Assembly: GCA_034376725.1 (NCBI GenBank)
Contig: JAXMJH010000019.1
Span: forward strand, 1 to 13,792
Source of the DNA: UBA11164 sp034376725
Lineage (GTDB): Bacteria; Pseudomonadota; Gammaproteobacteria; Xanthomonadales; Xanthomonadaceae
Length of the DNA: 13,792 nucleotides
Direction: 5' to 3'
Shown here: positions 6,354 to 13,756 of the stretch, one piece after another
Position numbering within the stretch: the first letter of the stretch is position 1
How the letters are laid out: every line of letters begins with the position of its first letter
Notes under the pieces: generated by a model
What the model was told of the DNA's origin: nothing
Databases searched by the model: none
The model's input: only the letters and a program-made list of their open reading frames with translations
Program-made: the position numbers and the translations under genes

Positions 6354-6724
6354 CAGTCTTCCTGGTGTGTCCGGCCTCGCTTCGCCAGCCGTGACGGCCT
6401 GCAAACGGGTGAGCCGGAGGGATCATGAAACAGAAACACCCGACCAGCGGTGAGCCATCGGGCGTGTTCGCTTCGGGGTCTGAGCGATTGTCGGCTGTAT
6501 CGGAACAGAGTGTCGATCATTCGCCGGCCCGAGGCGCGACGGTGGGTCTGGAATTGGCGCAAACACGGAGCGGAAGGACGGACTTTCCGTGCGTCCGTCC
6601 AAAGTCCGGCGCCGGCCGCTAGTTTACCGTCTGGCAGTCGATCCGGGGCGGATAGTCTTCAGGATTGCCTTCGGGAGCTGTCGCTCATCCGGCTTCGGCG
6701 CTAAGCTGGAGCCCGGAGGACACG
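6354..6724. other. 371-bp intergenic region, divergent rdgC / DUF465 gene
   Basis: No convincing gene lies here. A 65-codon frame at 6425-6622 (plus) has a good GGAGGG site just before its ATG, but about a third of its codons end in A or T, its product MKQKHPTSGEPSG... resembles nothing I know, and its 3' third is occupied by hairpins. I leave it as a possible small protein only. The region must contain the promoters of both flanking genes; I found no well-spaced -35/-10 pair. The clearest structure is the competing hairpin set at 6571-6608 and a CCGGCGCCGG palindrome at 6606-6615. Confidence 0.5.
6571..6608 (+). repeat. Overlapping, mutually exclusive hairpins
   Basis: Three inverted repeats share bases. 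CGGAA (6571-6575) pairs with TTCCG (6585-6589). GGACGGAC (6576-6583) pairs with GTCCGTCC (6593-6600), 9-base loop. CGGACTTT (6579-6586) pairs with AAAGTCCG (6601-6608), 14-base loop. The two 8-bp stems cannot coexist because they compete for 6579-6583. This is the layout of an attenuator or RNA switch in the leader of the DUF465 gene (start 6725), but no function is shown and no T-run follows. Confidence 0.45.
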
Positions 6725-6931
6725 ATGCAACCTGAAGATCCGGCGGAAACCATCCGTAAGCTCACCGAGCTCTCACAGGAGCATCGCGACCTCGACCTCG
6801 CCATCGAGCGCCTCGCCCATGATCCGGGCACCGACCAGCTGCATCTGAAGCGCCTGAAGAAGCGCAAGCTGATGCTCAAGGACTGCATCTCGCGCCTGCA
6901 AAGCCGGCTGATACCCGACCTCGACGCCTGA
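6725..6931 (+). CDS. DUF465 (YdcH-like) small coiled-coil protein
   Basis: A 68-residue, highly charged helical protein. It has the family pattern of an N-terminal helix with a heptad-like LTELSQEHRDLDLAIERL (residues about 13-30), a short turn (DPGTDQLH), and a basic helix LKRLKKRKLMLKDCISRLQ (about 39-57), matching the conserved LKKxRLxLKDEI signature of YdcH/DUF465 proteins. These are small cytosolic proteins found across proteobacteria, with no settled function. The start is fixed by GGAGG (6715-6719) 5 bases before the ATG; an upstream in-frame ATG at 6665 would add 20 residues and lacks a better site. It stands alone on this strand, convergent with plsB 77 bp away, and its leader may include the competing hairpins about 120-150 bases upstream. 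Confidence 0.9.
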   Translation: MQPEDPAETIRKLTELSQEHRDLDLAIERLAHDPGTDQLHLKRLKKRKLMLKDCISRLQSRLIPDLDA

Positions 6932-6961
6932 GAGTCCGAGAGCGTTTTCAGCATCCGAGCC

Positions 6962-7019
6962 CAGTCGCTGACCGGGATCGGCGCTGAGCCAAATATTCAG
7001 GCAACAGGTCAGCCGACTG
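6962..7019. terminator. Long imperfect inverted repeat across the convergent plsB end
   Basis: CAGTCGCTGACC (6962-6973) pairs with GGTCAGCCGACTG (7007-7019) with a single bulged C, giving a 12-bp stem around a 33-base A/T-containing loop. The right arm includes the plsB stop codon (complement of 7009-7011). Situated between two convergent genes, it may work as a bidirectional transcript end, but the loop is long and no T-run follows. Confidence 0.35.
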
Positions 7020-9564
7020 CCGGCGGCTGTGGATCGACTCTCGGGCTGGGTTCCGGCGATATTTTCATCACCGTGTGGCGCAGCTCGCGGCCCAGGATCA
7101 CCCGCGAGTCCTTGGCCCATTCGGCCAGACGGTCGTCGAAGGTCAGCTTGCCGGCGGCATCGGCCCGGATGATGCCCAGCTCCTTGAGCTTCTGGATGAA
7201 GCCGCGGAACAGCGAGCGATCGAAGAACTCCGGTGCCGCCGGGGCATAGAGCAGACTCAGACGCTGGGCGGTCAGGTGGCAAAGATTTTCCAGCTCCGAA
7301 CTGCTGAGCGCCGCAGGACCGTTCTTCACCAGGATGGCGATGGCGATGTAATAGCGTTCGAAGGCCTGCTGCAGGCTGTGGGCGATGGCGCGCAACTGAT
7401 ACACCGCATCGGTCTGGCCCGGCCCACGGCACAGGAATCCACTGTCCGCCTCGAACTCCAGCAGGCCTTCGGCAACCAGCAGGTCGATGGCGCGGTGCAG
7501 CTGTTCGACGAAGCCCGCCTCGTCCCAGGGCAGAAACAGCTCGGCGCGGATGAACGGGAACATCAGTTTGCCCAGCCGCACAACGCCACTGCGGCTCATC
7601 CGCCGGTTGTTGAGAAAACAGCAGGCCACCCAAGCCGGCGCGACGAACAGGTGCAGGACATTGTTGCGGTAGTAGCTTTGCAGGATCGCCGTTTCTCCCT
7701 GGAACGACAGCACGTCGCCCAGTGGATGCGGAATGCGGGTCAGCAACCCGAGTCGCTGCGCGTAGTCGATCATCGCCCGCGGACCCAGTTCGCTCACACC
7801 GACCCGCGGGCTGATCGGCAGCGCCGTCAGCATGCGCTTGTACAGGCCGAGCAGCGAAACCAGATCCTGCTCCGACATCGCGTGCTTGGGCGTGGCCAGG
7901 ATGCACATCGAAACCAGATTGATCGGGTTGACCTGGGTCGCGCCGTTGATGTTGACCAGAATGCGCTCGGAAAGATCGTCCACCACGCGCGGCAACCACT
8001 CGGGGCGGGATTCATCCTCGCCGGCCTGATCGCGCCAGGCCGGCGCCAGGCGATTCAGCGCTTCTTCCAGCAGGACCGGTTCGCCAAAGCTGACCGAAAC
8101 CTCACCGTAGCGCTGACGCAGTATCGACGGGACGCCGCGCAGCAGCGCCCAGATCGACTCGCCGCGTTTGGGCTGACCGGACAGCTCGTCGAGATAGCTG
8201 CGTCCTTCGACCATCCGCTCGTAGCCGATGTAGACCGGCTGGAACACCACCGGCCGCCGCGGTCGGCGCAGAAACGCGCGAACCGTGATCGCCAGCATGC
8301 CTGCCTTGGGCACCAGCAGGCGCCCGGTGCGCGAGCGCCCGCCCTCGATGAAGTACTCCAGCGAAAACCCCTCGCTGATCAGTTCGGTGACGTAGGCGCT
8401 GAAAACGGAGGAATACAGCGCATTGGCCTTGAAGCTGCGGCGCAGGAAGAACGCGCCGCCACGTCGCAGCACCGAGCCGACCACCGGCAGATTCAGATTG
8501 ACGCCGGCCGCGATGTGCGGCGGCACGATGTTGTGCTGGTAGAGCAGGTAGCTGAGCACCAGATAGTCGATGTGGCTGCGGTGACAGGGCACATAGACGA
8601 TCTCGTGGCCTGGCGCGATCTCCTTCAGACCGTCGAGGTGATGGACATTGAGGCCGTTGTAGATCCGGTTCCAGAACGCGGTGAGCACGAACGACAGCGA
8701 GCGCACTACGGGGTGCGAGTAGTCGGCCGCGATCTCCCAGGCAAAGCGATGCGCCCGGCGCCAGACTTCAGCGGGTTTGCGGCCCTCCTTGCGGGCCTGA
8801 TCGGCGATCGCCTTTCGGACCGGCTCCGCATCCAGTACGCGATCGACCAGCAGCCGCCGATGCGACAGGTCCGGGCCGATGACCGCCGTCCGCACGCGGC
8901 GAAAATGGGCGCGCAACACCCGCGAAACCTTGCGCACCTCGCGCTCCGGCTGAAGCCCTTCGCCGACCACCTCGCTGACCGCGACGGGCGTGGAAAACTG
9001 GACGATGGTGTTGCGGCCGTTCAGCAGAATCGCCAGCACCCGCCTGAACCGGCCAACCAAGGCCCAGTTCTCGGAGAACAGCACCCGAAACCATCCCGAC
9101 TGCCGGTCGGGCGCACGCCCGACGAAAATCGAAACCGGCACCAGAAGGACATCCTGATCGGGGTTTTCGCGCTGGCTCTGCAGCAGCCGCGCCAGGCTGC
9201 CGGAGTGGCTGGGGTTGCGCGGCCGGCCGAAGCGCGAGCCGCGCCGGCGCGACAGCGCCACATAGGATCGCTTGTGGCCCAGCGGGTTGCCGGGCAGTGC
9301 GATCAGTGGCGAGGGCAGGCCGGCCTCGCGGCAGGCGCGGGCCAGGATGAGCGGATTGGACAGCCCGTAGCGCTCGATGACGTAGCACACCGGACGGTCG
9401 CCGATACCCAGGCTGTCGATCGCAGCCGGCTCGCGCCGCAGGTTCAGCCACGGATCCAACAAGGCGCCCAGCACCCGCCACCACCAGACCGGACGGCGGC
9501 GGCTGCCGGCGGTCGGGGCGGCGTCGGACGATTCGGGCGGCATCGGCTCGGCCAGACCGCTCAA
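7009..9564 (-). CDS. plsB: Glycerol-3-phosphate 1-O-acyltransferase PlsB
   Basis: An 851-residue inner-membrane-associated enzyme that acylates position 1 of sn-glycerol-3-phosphate to make lysophosphatidate, the first committed step of phospholipid synthesis. All four acyltransferase blocks are visible: HRSHID (H328 ... D333, the HX4D catalytic motif), GGAFFLRRSF (369-378), FIEGGRSRTGR (405-415) and VVFQPVYIGYERM further on. The N-terminal region aligns with E. coli PlsB (807 aa), as in DRPVCYVIERYG; the extra length is mostly an N-terminal extension. The best start is a TTG (9562-9564), overlapping the upstream lipoprotein stop as TTGA with GAGG 4 bases before it; ATG at 9541-9543 (residue 8) is an alternative lacking a clear ribosome site. 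The overlap implies translational coupling in an operon with the lipoprotein and phosphatase. No catalytic residue is missing. Confidence 0.97.
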   Translation of the reverse strand: MSGLAEPMPPESSDAAPTAGSRRRPVWWWRVLGALLDPWLNLRREPAAIDSLGIGDRPVCYVIERYGLSNPLILARACREAGLPSPLIALPGNPLGHKRSYVALSRRRGSRFGRPRNPSHSGSLARLLQSQRENPDQDVLLVPVSIFVGRAPDRQSGWFRVLFSENWALVGRFRRVLAILLNGRNTIVQFSTPVAVSEVVGEGLQPEREVRKVSRVLRAHFRRVRTAVIGPDLSHRRLLVDRVLDAEPVRKAIADQARKEGRKPAEVWRRAHRFAWEIAADYSHPVVRSLSFVLTAFWNRIYNGLNVHHLDGLKEIAPGHEIVYVPCHRSHIDYLVLSYLLYQHNIVPPHIAAGVNLNLPVVGSVLRRGGAFFLRRSFKANALYSSVFSAYVTELISEGFSLEYFIEGGRSRTGRLLVPKAGMLAITVRAFLRRPRRPVVFQPVYIGYERMVEGRSYLDELSGQPKRGESIWALLRGVPSILRQRYGEVSVSFGEPVLLEEALNRLAPAWRDQAGEDESRPEWLPRVVDDLSERILVNINGATQVNPINLVSMCILATPKHAMSEQDLVSLLGLYKRMLTALPISPRVGVSELGPRAMIDYAQRLGLLTRIPHPLGDVLSFQGETAILQSYYRNNVLHLFVAPAWVACCFLNNRRMSRSGVVRLGKLMFPFIRAELFLPWDEAGFVEQLHRAIDLLVAEGLLEFEADSGFLCRGPGQTDAVYQLRAIAHSLQQAFERYYIAIAILVKNGPAALSSSELENLCHLTAQRLSLLYAPAAPEFFDRSLFRGFIQKLKELGIIRADAAGKLTFDDRLAEWAKDSRVILGRELRHTVMKISPEPSPRVDPQPPAVG

Positions 9565-10484
9565 TTGGCCTCGGTATCGCTGTCGCCGGGCGCCTGCGGG
9601 CCTTCATCCCAGGAATTGACAGCCTCGATGAGTTCGGCGCTGTACCAGCGGTCATCGACGCGAACCAGGCTTTGCTCCAGCTCGAGCTGGTTCGCCGCCA
9701 GCGGATAGCTGATCCGCACGATCGCACTGTCGCCGGATTCCTCGACCAGTGAGAAACTCGCCTCGGACAGGCTGGCATTGAGATCCAGACCGTAGACGGC
9801 AAACACAGCCTTGAGCGCGGCCGAGACGATGGAGAGTTTGTCCAACGCCTGGTCGAGAGTCAGCCCGCGAAGCGCTTCGAGTTGCGGCAAGTCGAGCGCG
9901 CGGGCTGCGCCGGTGACCTCGGCGATGGCCTGGCGGGCCTTGTCGCGATCGGCCAGCGGGGCGCCGGAAATCCAGCCGGCCAGCGCGCCGATCGCCTCCA
10001 GCGCATGCTTTTTCTGGGCCTCGGTGAGCTCCGGATTCTCCTGGATGCCTGCCGATGCGAAACCGGTACCCATGGCGACCATCAGCGGCAATTGGGCGGC
10101 GAGCTCGGTTTCCATGCGGATCAGGCTGGGCTCGAGCTGGGCATAGAGTCGATCCTCGGCGTCGGCTCGGGTCAGATCGTCCATCATTCTGGCGAACTGT
10201 TCGCGGTCTTCCGCGGAGACTTCTTCGTTGGACTGGCGGATTTCGTCCCAGCCTGCGCGCAATCTGTCGATCACGTCCGGCGGCAGCGATTGTTCGAACA
10301 ATGCGGCAACGTCGTCAGCGTGCATCGAGCGATACCACTGCTCGACAGTCTCGACCGGGCCGCCGGCGATGATCGGGGCATCGGCCTCGGGCTTGCAGGC
10401 GGCCAGAGCCGCCACTGCCAGTCCGACGGCCGCGATGCGCAGCAGTCGGGAACCCAGGGTGTTTGGTGACCGATTGAGAATCAT
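9561..10484 (-). CDS. Lipoprotein of unknown function upstream of plsB
   Basis: A 307-residue predicted lipoprotein. The signal sequence runs from RLLRIAAVGLAVAALAAC; the lipobox LAAC places the lipidated cysteine at C30. The next residue is K, not D, so by the usual Lol rule it should go to the outer membrane. The body is mostly helical and acidic (WYRSMHADDVAALFEQSLP, then EDREQFARMMDDL), with a C-terminal beta-like part (about 247-285, SFSLVEESGDSAIVRISYPL ... VRVDDRWYSAELI) resembling lipoprotein domains that sense or bind small ligands. I do not recognise a family. The start ATG (10482-10484) has GAGG about 10 bases upstream and begins the signal peptide. It follows the acid phosphatase by 40 bp and overlaps plsB by 4 bp, suggesting an envelope role tied to phospholipid supply. 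That link is inference. Confidence 0.85.
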   Translation of the reverse strand: MILNRSPNTLGSRLLRIAAVGLAVAALAACKPEADAPIIAGGPVETVEQWYRSMHADDVAALFEQSLPPDVIDRLRAGWDEIRQSNEEVSAEDREQFARMMDDLTRADAEDRLYAQLEPSLIRMETELAAQLPLMVAMGTGFASAGIQENPELTEAQKKHALEAIGALAGWISGAPLADRDKARQAIAEVTGAARALDLPQLEALRGLTLDQALDKLSIVSAALKAVFAVYGLDLNASLSEASFSLVEESGDSAIVRISYPLAANQLELEQSLVRVDDRWYSAELIEAVNSWDEGPQAPGDSDTEAN

Positions 10485-10524
10485 GGGGTCGTTGCCTCGG
10501 ATGAGTTGAATGGAAGGTTCTGTG

Positions 10525-11370
10525 TCAGTCGGCGCGCAGGATCGCGCGTTTGCAGCCGGTGGGTACGCCCAAGGTGCAACCGTGATTCACCGCCGACTCC
10601 CAGCTGCCATATCCGGGATTGGGAAACATCAGCCACTGAACGCCCCAGCGATGTCCGTGCCGGTCGACCAACGCGGCGCGCTCGGCGACGCCGGTGTCGA
10701 TTCCGTCCAGAAAATCGCCCAGATTGTCGCCCAGCATCAGCACCACCCGGTGCCGCTGACCGATCCAGCGACGGCGCTCGCCCTTGCTGCGGGCCGGCGC
10801 GCGCGGGTCGCCGCGCAGCATCAGATTGCTGCCGTCATCGGCCACCGGGAAACCCAGTTCGCGCAGGTTGTCGGCGGTCGCGTCCAGCTCGGCCGGCGCA
10901 TCGCGATTGGTCACGTAGTAGATGATCACGCCCCGGCTGGCGGCATACTCTGCAAATTCCAGCGCGCCAGGCAGCGCACGGGCGGCGCGCTCGTTCACCC
11001 AGGCCTCCCAGTTCTGGTAGACGAAGGGCTGGCCATCGCGAATCTTGCGGGCCTGGAACGGAGAGTTGTCGATCAGCGTCTCGTCGGCGTCGGTGACGAT
11101 GGCCGGCGGCAGGCCGCACGGGTCGTTGTCGCGCTCCCCGGTCGGCAGCGCGTCCCAGCACGGGTCGGCCAGCGCAGCGTCGAGCTGCTGGCGGGCAAGC
11201 GCATAGCCGCCAAGCATCGCAGCCCGATATTCGGCGCTGGTCTGCATCCAGACCGTGGCGTCGAGATTGTTGTGGTCGGCCGGCACCGCTGGCGCAACCG
11301 GAGCCGTGCTGGCGCAGGCGCTCATCAGCAGACTCAGACAGACGGCGATCAATGGCGAAGGCGTTTTCAT
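10525..11370 (-). CDS. Class C acid phosphatase, e(P4)-like lipoprotein 5'-nucleotidase
   Basis: A 281-residue lipoprotein of the HAD superfamily, subclass IIIB, like Haemophilus e(P4). Such enzymes remove phosphate from nucleoside monophosphates and other phosphomonoesters outside the cytoplasm. The signal peptide ends in LMSAC with lipidated C19 (next residue A, so outer-membrane sorting expected). TSAEYRAAM is a family signature. Catalytic motifs are DADET (D94 nucleophile, D96), YVTNR (T154-R156), K196, and LGDNLGDF (D215, D219) for Mg2+. A companion start ATG lies 6 bases upstream (11374-11376); neither has a clear ribosome site. The open frame extends to 11481, but the added residues do not look like a signal sequence. 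The gene is separated from rep by 147 bp and leads the lipoprotein-plsB unit. A role in releasing phosphate or nucleosides for uptake is likely; its link to PlsB is unproven. Confidence 0.92.
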   Translation of the reverse strand: MKTPSPLIAVCLSLLMSACASTAPVAPAVPADHNNLDATVWMQTSAEYRAAMLGGYALARQQLDAALADPCWDALPTGERDNDPCGLPPAIVTDADETLIDNSPFQARKIRDGQPFVYQNWEAWVNERAARALPGALEFAEYAASRGVIIYYVTNRDAPAELDATADNLRELGFPVADDGSNLMLRGDPRAPARSKGERRRWIGQRHRVVLMLGDNLGDFLDGIDTGVAERAALVDRHGHRWGVQWLMFPNPGYGSWESAVNHGCTLGVPTGCKRAILRAD

Positions 11371-11517
11371 TGGCATGGGCGGTATTGCTGACGGAAAGTG
11401 GGAGTCTAACCCGACCCGGGTGAGCTGCCGTAGGCGACCGCGCCCGGTTTTTGCAGTCTCGTACACCGGAAAGTGGCCCAAGGCGGCACGGGAATCGGCA
11501 GGCGATCCAGGGTCGGC
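11371..11517. other. Gap between rep and the phosphatase gene
   Basis: This 147-bp stretch has no gene. On the minus strand a TAGACT-like box (complement near 11403-11408) could be a -10 for the phosphatase operon, but there is no matching -35. A small ACCCG/CGGGT hairpin sits at 11409-11421. No convincing terminator for rep is seen, so read-through into the phosphatase gene is possible. Confidence 0.3.
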
Positions 11518-13500
11518 TCAGTCGCCCAGCAGTTCGGCGATGGCCTTGAAGCGCGCCTGGGCGCGCTCCTGGCGCAGGGTGGCATCGCGCGCCGGATCTT
11601 CGCCGTCGCGATGCAGTTCCGCCACCGGCAACTCCTCGATGAACCGGCTCGGAGCCAGCTTCTGGTTCTGACCCCAGCGCTGGCTGGTCTGACTGTGAGA
11701 CAGCTGAAGGTAGCGCTTGGCCCGGGTGATGCCGACGTACAGCAGGCGTCGCTCCTCTTCCAGGCGGCCTTCATCGATGCTGGCCTCGTGCGGCAGCACG
11801 CCGTCCTCGCAGCCGACGATGAACACGCACTCGAACTCCAGCCCCTTGGCCGCATGCAGGCTCATCAGGCGCACCTGATTGCCCGGCTCGCCGCAGTCGG
11901 CGTGGGCCAGAAGCGCCAATTGCGCAGCCAGCTCGCCCGGCCCGGAGCGATCATCGTCGTCGAACCAGTCGGCGAGCTCTTCCAGATTGGCGCGCCGACG
12001 CTGAAAGCCGGCCTCGTCCTTGCACTGGCTGCGCAGGTCGGCCAGCAGACCGGATTGTTCGACCAGCAGCCGCACCAGCGCGGCCGGTGGCACCTGGCGC
12101 GCCTGCCCGCGCAGCCGGCTCAGGATGCCGTTGAATTCGTTCAGCCCGGCTGCGGCGCGCGGCGGCAACTGCTTGAGCAGGGCGATCGAATCCGACGCCC
12201 GGCTCAGCGACATGCCGGCATGGCCGGCCAATTCGGCCAGCCGGGCCAGGCTGGTACCGCCAACCGCCCGCTTGGGCGCCGCAATGGCGCGCAGAAACGC
12301 CGCGTCATCATCCGGATTGGCCAGCACCCGCAGCCAGGACAGTGCGTCCTTCACCTCGCCACGATCCAGAAACGCGGTGCCGCCGGTCAGGTGGTAGGGC
12401 ACCCGCAGCTGCTGCAGCGCCTTTTCCAGCGGCCGGGACTGGTGATTGCCGCGAAACAGCACGGCAAACTCGCTCCAGGGCAGTTCCCATTGGCGATGCA
12501 GAAAATCGATCTCGGCCGCGACCCGTTCGGCCTCCTGGGTGGCGTTTTCGCATTCGCGCACGCGAATCGGCGGGCCGTCGTCGCGTTCGCTCCACAGGCG
12601 CTTGGGATAGGCGTGCGGATTGCGTTCGATCAGCGCGTTGGCGGCCCGCAGGATGCGCGCCGAACAGCGATAGTTCTGCTCCAGCTTGATGACCGTCAGC
12701 CTTGGGTAATCCTCGGCCAGCCGGTTCAGGTTTTCCGGCTCCGCGCCGCGCCAGGCGTAGATGCTCTGGTCGTCGTCGCCAACGCAGGTGAAAGCGCCGC
12801 GCGGCCCAGCCAATTGGCGAAGCATCCGGTACTGCGCGCCATTGGTGTCCTGGCATTCGTCCACCAGGATGTAGCGCAGACGCTCGCGCCAGCCGGCGGC
12901 CAGCTCGGCGTCGGCCTCCAGCAGGGCCAGCGGCAGGCGGATCAGATCGTCGAAATCCACGGCATTGAAATTCGCCAGCCGCTGCTGATAGCGGGCATAG
13001 AGCGCGGCGGCCTCGTGTTCCACCGCACTGGCCGCCTGGGCTTGTGCCTGGGCCGGGTCGAGTCCGGCATTCTTGACCCGGGAAATCGCCTGACGCAGTG
13101 CCTCGGCCACGTCCGGCCGGGTGCCCGACGGCAGCAGATCCTTGATCTGCCCCAGTTGATCGTCGGAATCGAAGATCGAGAAGCCGCGCTTGAGTCCCGC
13201 CTTCTGGTGCTCGATTTGCAGCACCTTCAGGCCGAGCGCGTGGAAGGTGCACACCGTCGGTCCCTCGCTGGCGTCGACTTTCATGCGCTGGCCGAGGCGC
13301 TGCTTCATCTCACGCGCGGCCTTGTTGGTGAAGGTGATCGCCGCGATCCGCTGGGCCGGGTAACGGTCGGATGCAACCAGGTGCGCGATCTTCTCCACGA
13401 TCACCCGGGTCTTGCCGCTGCCGGCGCCAGCCAGCACCAGCAGCGGGGTGTCGATGTGCAGTACAGCCTGGCGCTGGGCGGAGTTGAGTCCGTCGCTCAC
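11518..13500 (-). CDS. rep: ATP-dependent DNA helicase Rep (UvrD/Rep superfamily 1)
   Basis: A 660-residue 3'-to-5' superfamily 1A helicase that helps replication forks past bound proteins and in restart. Close to E. coli Rep (673 aa) in length and sequence. Motifs in order: LNSAQRQAV Q-motif, AGAGSGKT (24-31, Walker A K30), AITFTNKAAREMK (Ia), LVDECQDT (Walker B D214-E215), VGDDDQSIYAWRGA (240-253, III), LEQNYRC (IV, R278), LMSLHAAKGLEFE (V) and LLYVGITRAK (VI). FHALGL and FSIFD mirror Rep more than UvrD or PcrA. The start is taken as GTG (complement of 13498-13500), which gives the same N-terminus as E. coli Rep and has GGAA 8 bases upstream; an in-frame ATG at 13563 would add 21 non-conserved residues. 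All motifs are intact. Confidence 0.94.
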   Translation of the reverse strand: MSDGLNSAQRQAVLHIDTPLLVLAGAGSGKTRVIVEKIAHLVASDRYPAQRIAAITFTNKAAREMKQRLGQRMKVDASEGPTVCTFHALGLKVLQIEHQKAGLKRGFSIFDSDDQLGQIKDLLPSGTRPDVAEALRQAISRVKNAGLDPAQAQAQAASAVEHEAAALYARYQQRLANFNAVDFDDLIRLPLALLEADAELAAGWRERLRYILVDECQDTNGAQYRMLRQLAGPRGAFTCVGDDDQSIYAWRGAEPENLNRLAEDYPRLTVIKLEQNYRCSARILRAANALIERNPHAYPKRLWSERDDGPPIRVRECENATQEAERVAAEIDFLHRQWELPWSEFAVLFRGNHQSRPLEKALQQLRVPYHLTGGTAFLDRGEVKDALSWLRVLANPDDDAAFLRAIAAPKRAVGGTSLARLAELAGHAGMSLSRASDSIALLKQLPPRAAAGLNEFNGILSRLRGQARQVPPAALVRLLVEQSGLLADLRSQCKDEAGFQRRRANLEELADWFDDDDRSGPGELAAQLALLAHADCGEPGNQVRLMSLHAAKGLEFECVFIVGCEDGVLPHEASIDEGRLEEERRLLYVGITRAKRYLQLSHSQTSQRWGQNQKLAPSRFIEELPVAELHRDGEDPARDATLRQERAQARFKAIAELLGD

Positions 13501-13756
13501 GGTGCGGTTCCGAAGGGCAAACCGAATTTGCACGCACCCGAACCAACCAGGCTGCGACGGCATTCGATTCGCGAAGGTCAGGAGGACGAAACCCTCAGGG
13601 TCGTCGCGTCAGGGCGCAAGTATCCCACGACCGATCCGGATCGCCCAGAAGAGTCTTGTCCAACGAGGTATGAGCCTGAACCCGCCAGCCTGATTCCAAC
13701 GAGGTATGAGCCTGGAGGGAGGCGTGAGCCGGCGCACCGGGTCGATCATCACAGCC
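13501..13756. other. Intergenic region upstream of rep and of the right-edge element
   Basis: No full gene is seen. It contains a perfect 12-bp palindrome CGATCCGGATCG (13632-13643), an imperfect hairpin GACG-AA-ACCC/GGGT-CGTC (13585-13605), and the two 20-bp direct repeats at 13659-13714. Rep's promoter should lie here; GATACT on the minus strand (near 13616-13621) is a -10 candidate without a good -35. The right part probably belongs to a mobile element. Confidence 0.4.
13659..13714 (+). repeat. Two 20-bp direct repeats, 36-bp period
   Basis: TCCAACGAGGTATGAGCCTG occurs at 13659-13678 and again, identical, at 13695-13714, so the repeat period is 36 bp. Each copy has GAGG followed immediately by TATG, so each contains a possible ATG (13670 and 13706). 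The first opens an 8-codon frame (MSLNPPA, stop), the second reads on into the right-edge frame. They could be transposase-binding repeats near an insertion-sequence end, or a small local duplication. Confidence 0.75.

Noticed and set aside
7075..9708. Open frame of 877 codons on the plus strand, antisense to plsB and longer than plsB itself
   Set aside because: It is the mirror of plsB in a GC-rich genome where biased third positions remove stops from the opposite strand. Its product is low-complexity (Q/R/H/A-rich) and matches no family, while plsB has every catalytic block.
11441..11452. ACCG/CGGT stem followed by T5 on the plus strand, resembling a terminator
   Set aside because: The stem is only four base pairs and no plus-strand gene ends nearby; all genes here run on the minus strand.
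13659..13714. The 20-bp repeat pair as a minimal CRISPR array
   Set aside because: There are only two repeats, the 16-base spacer is too short, and no cas genes are in the window.
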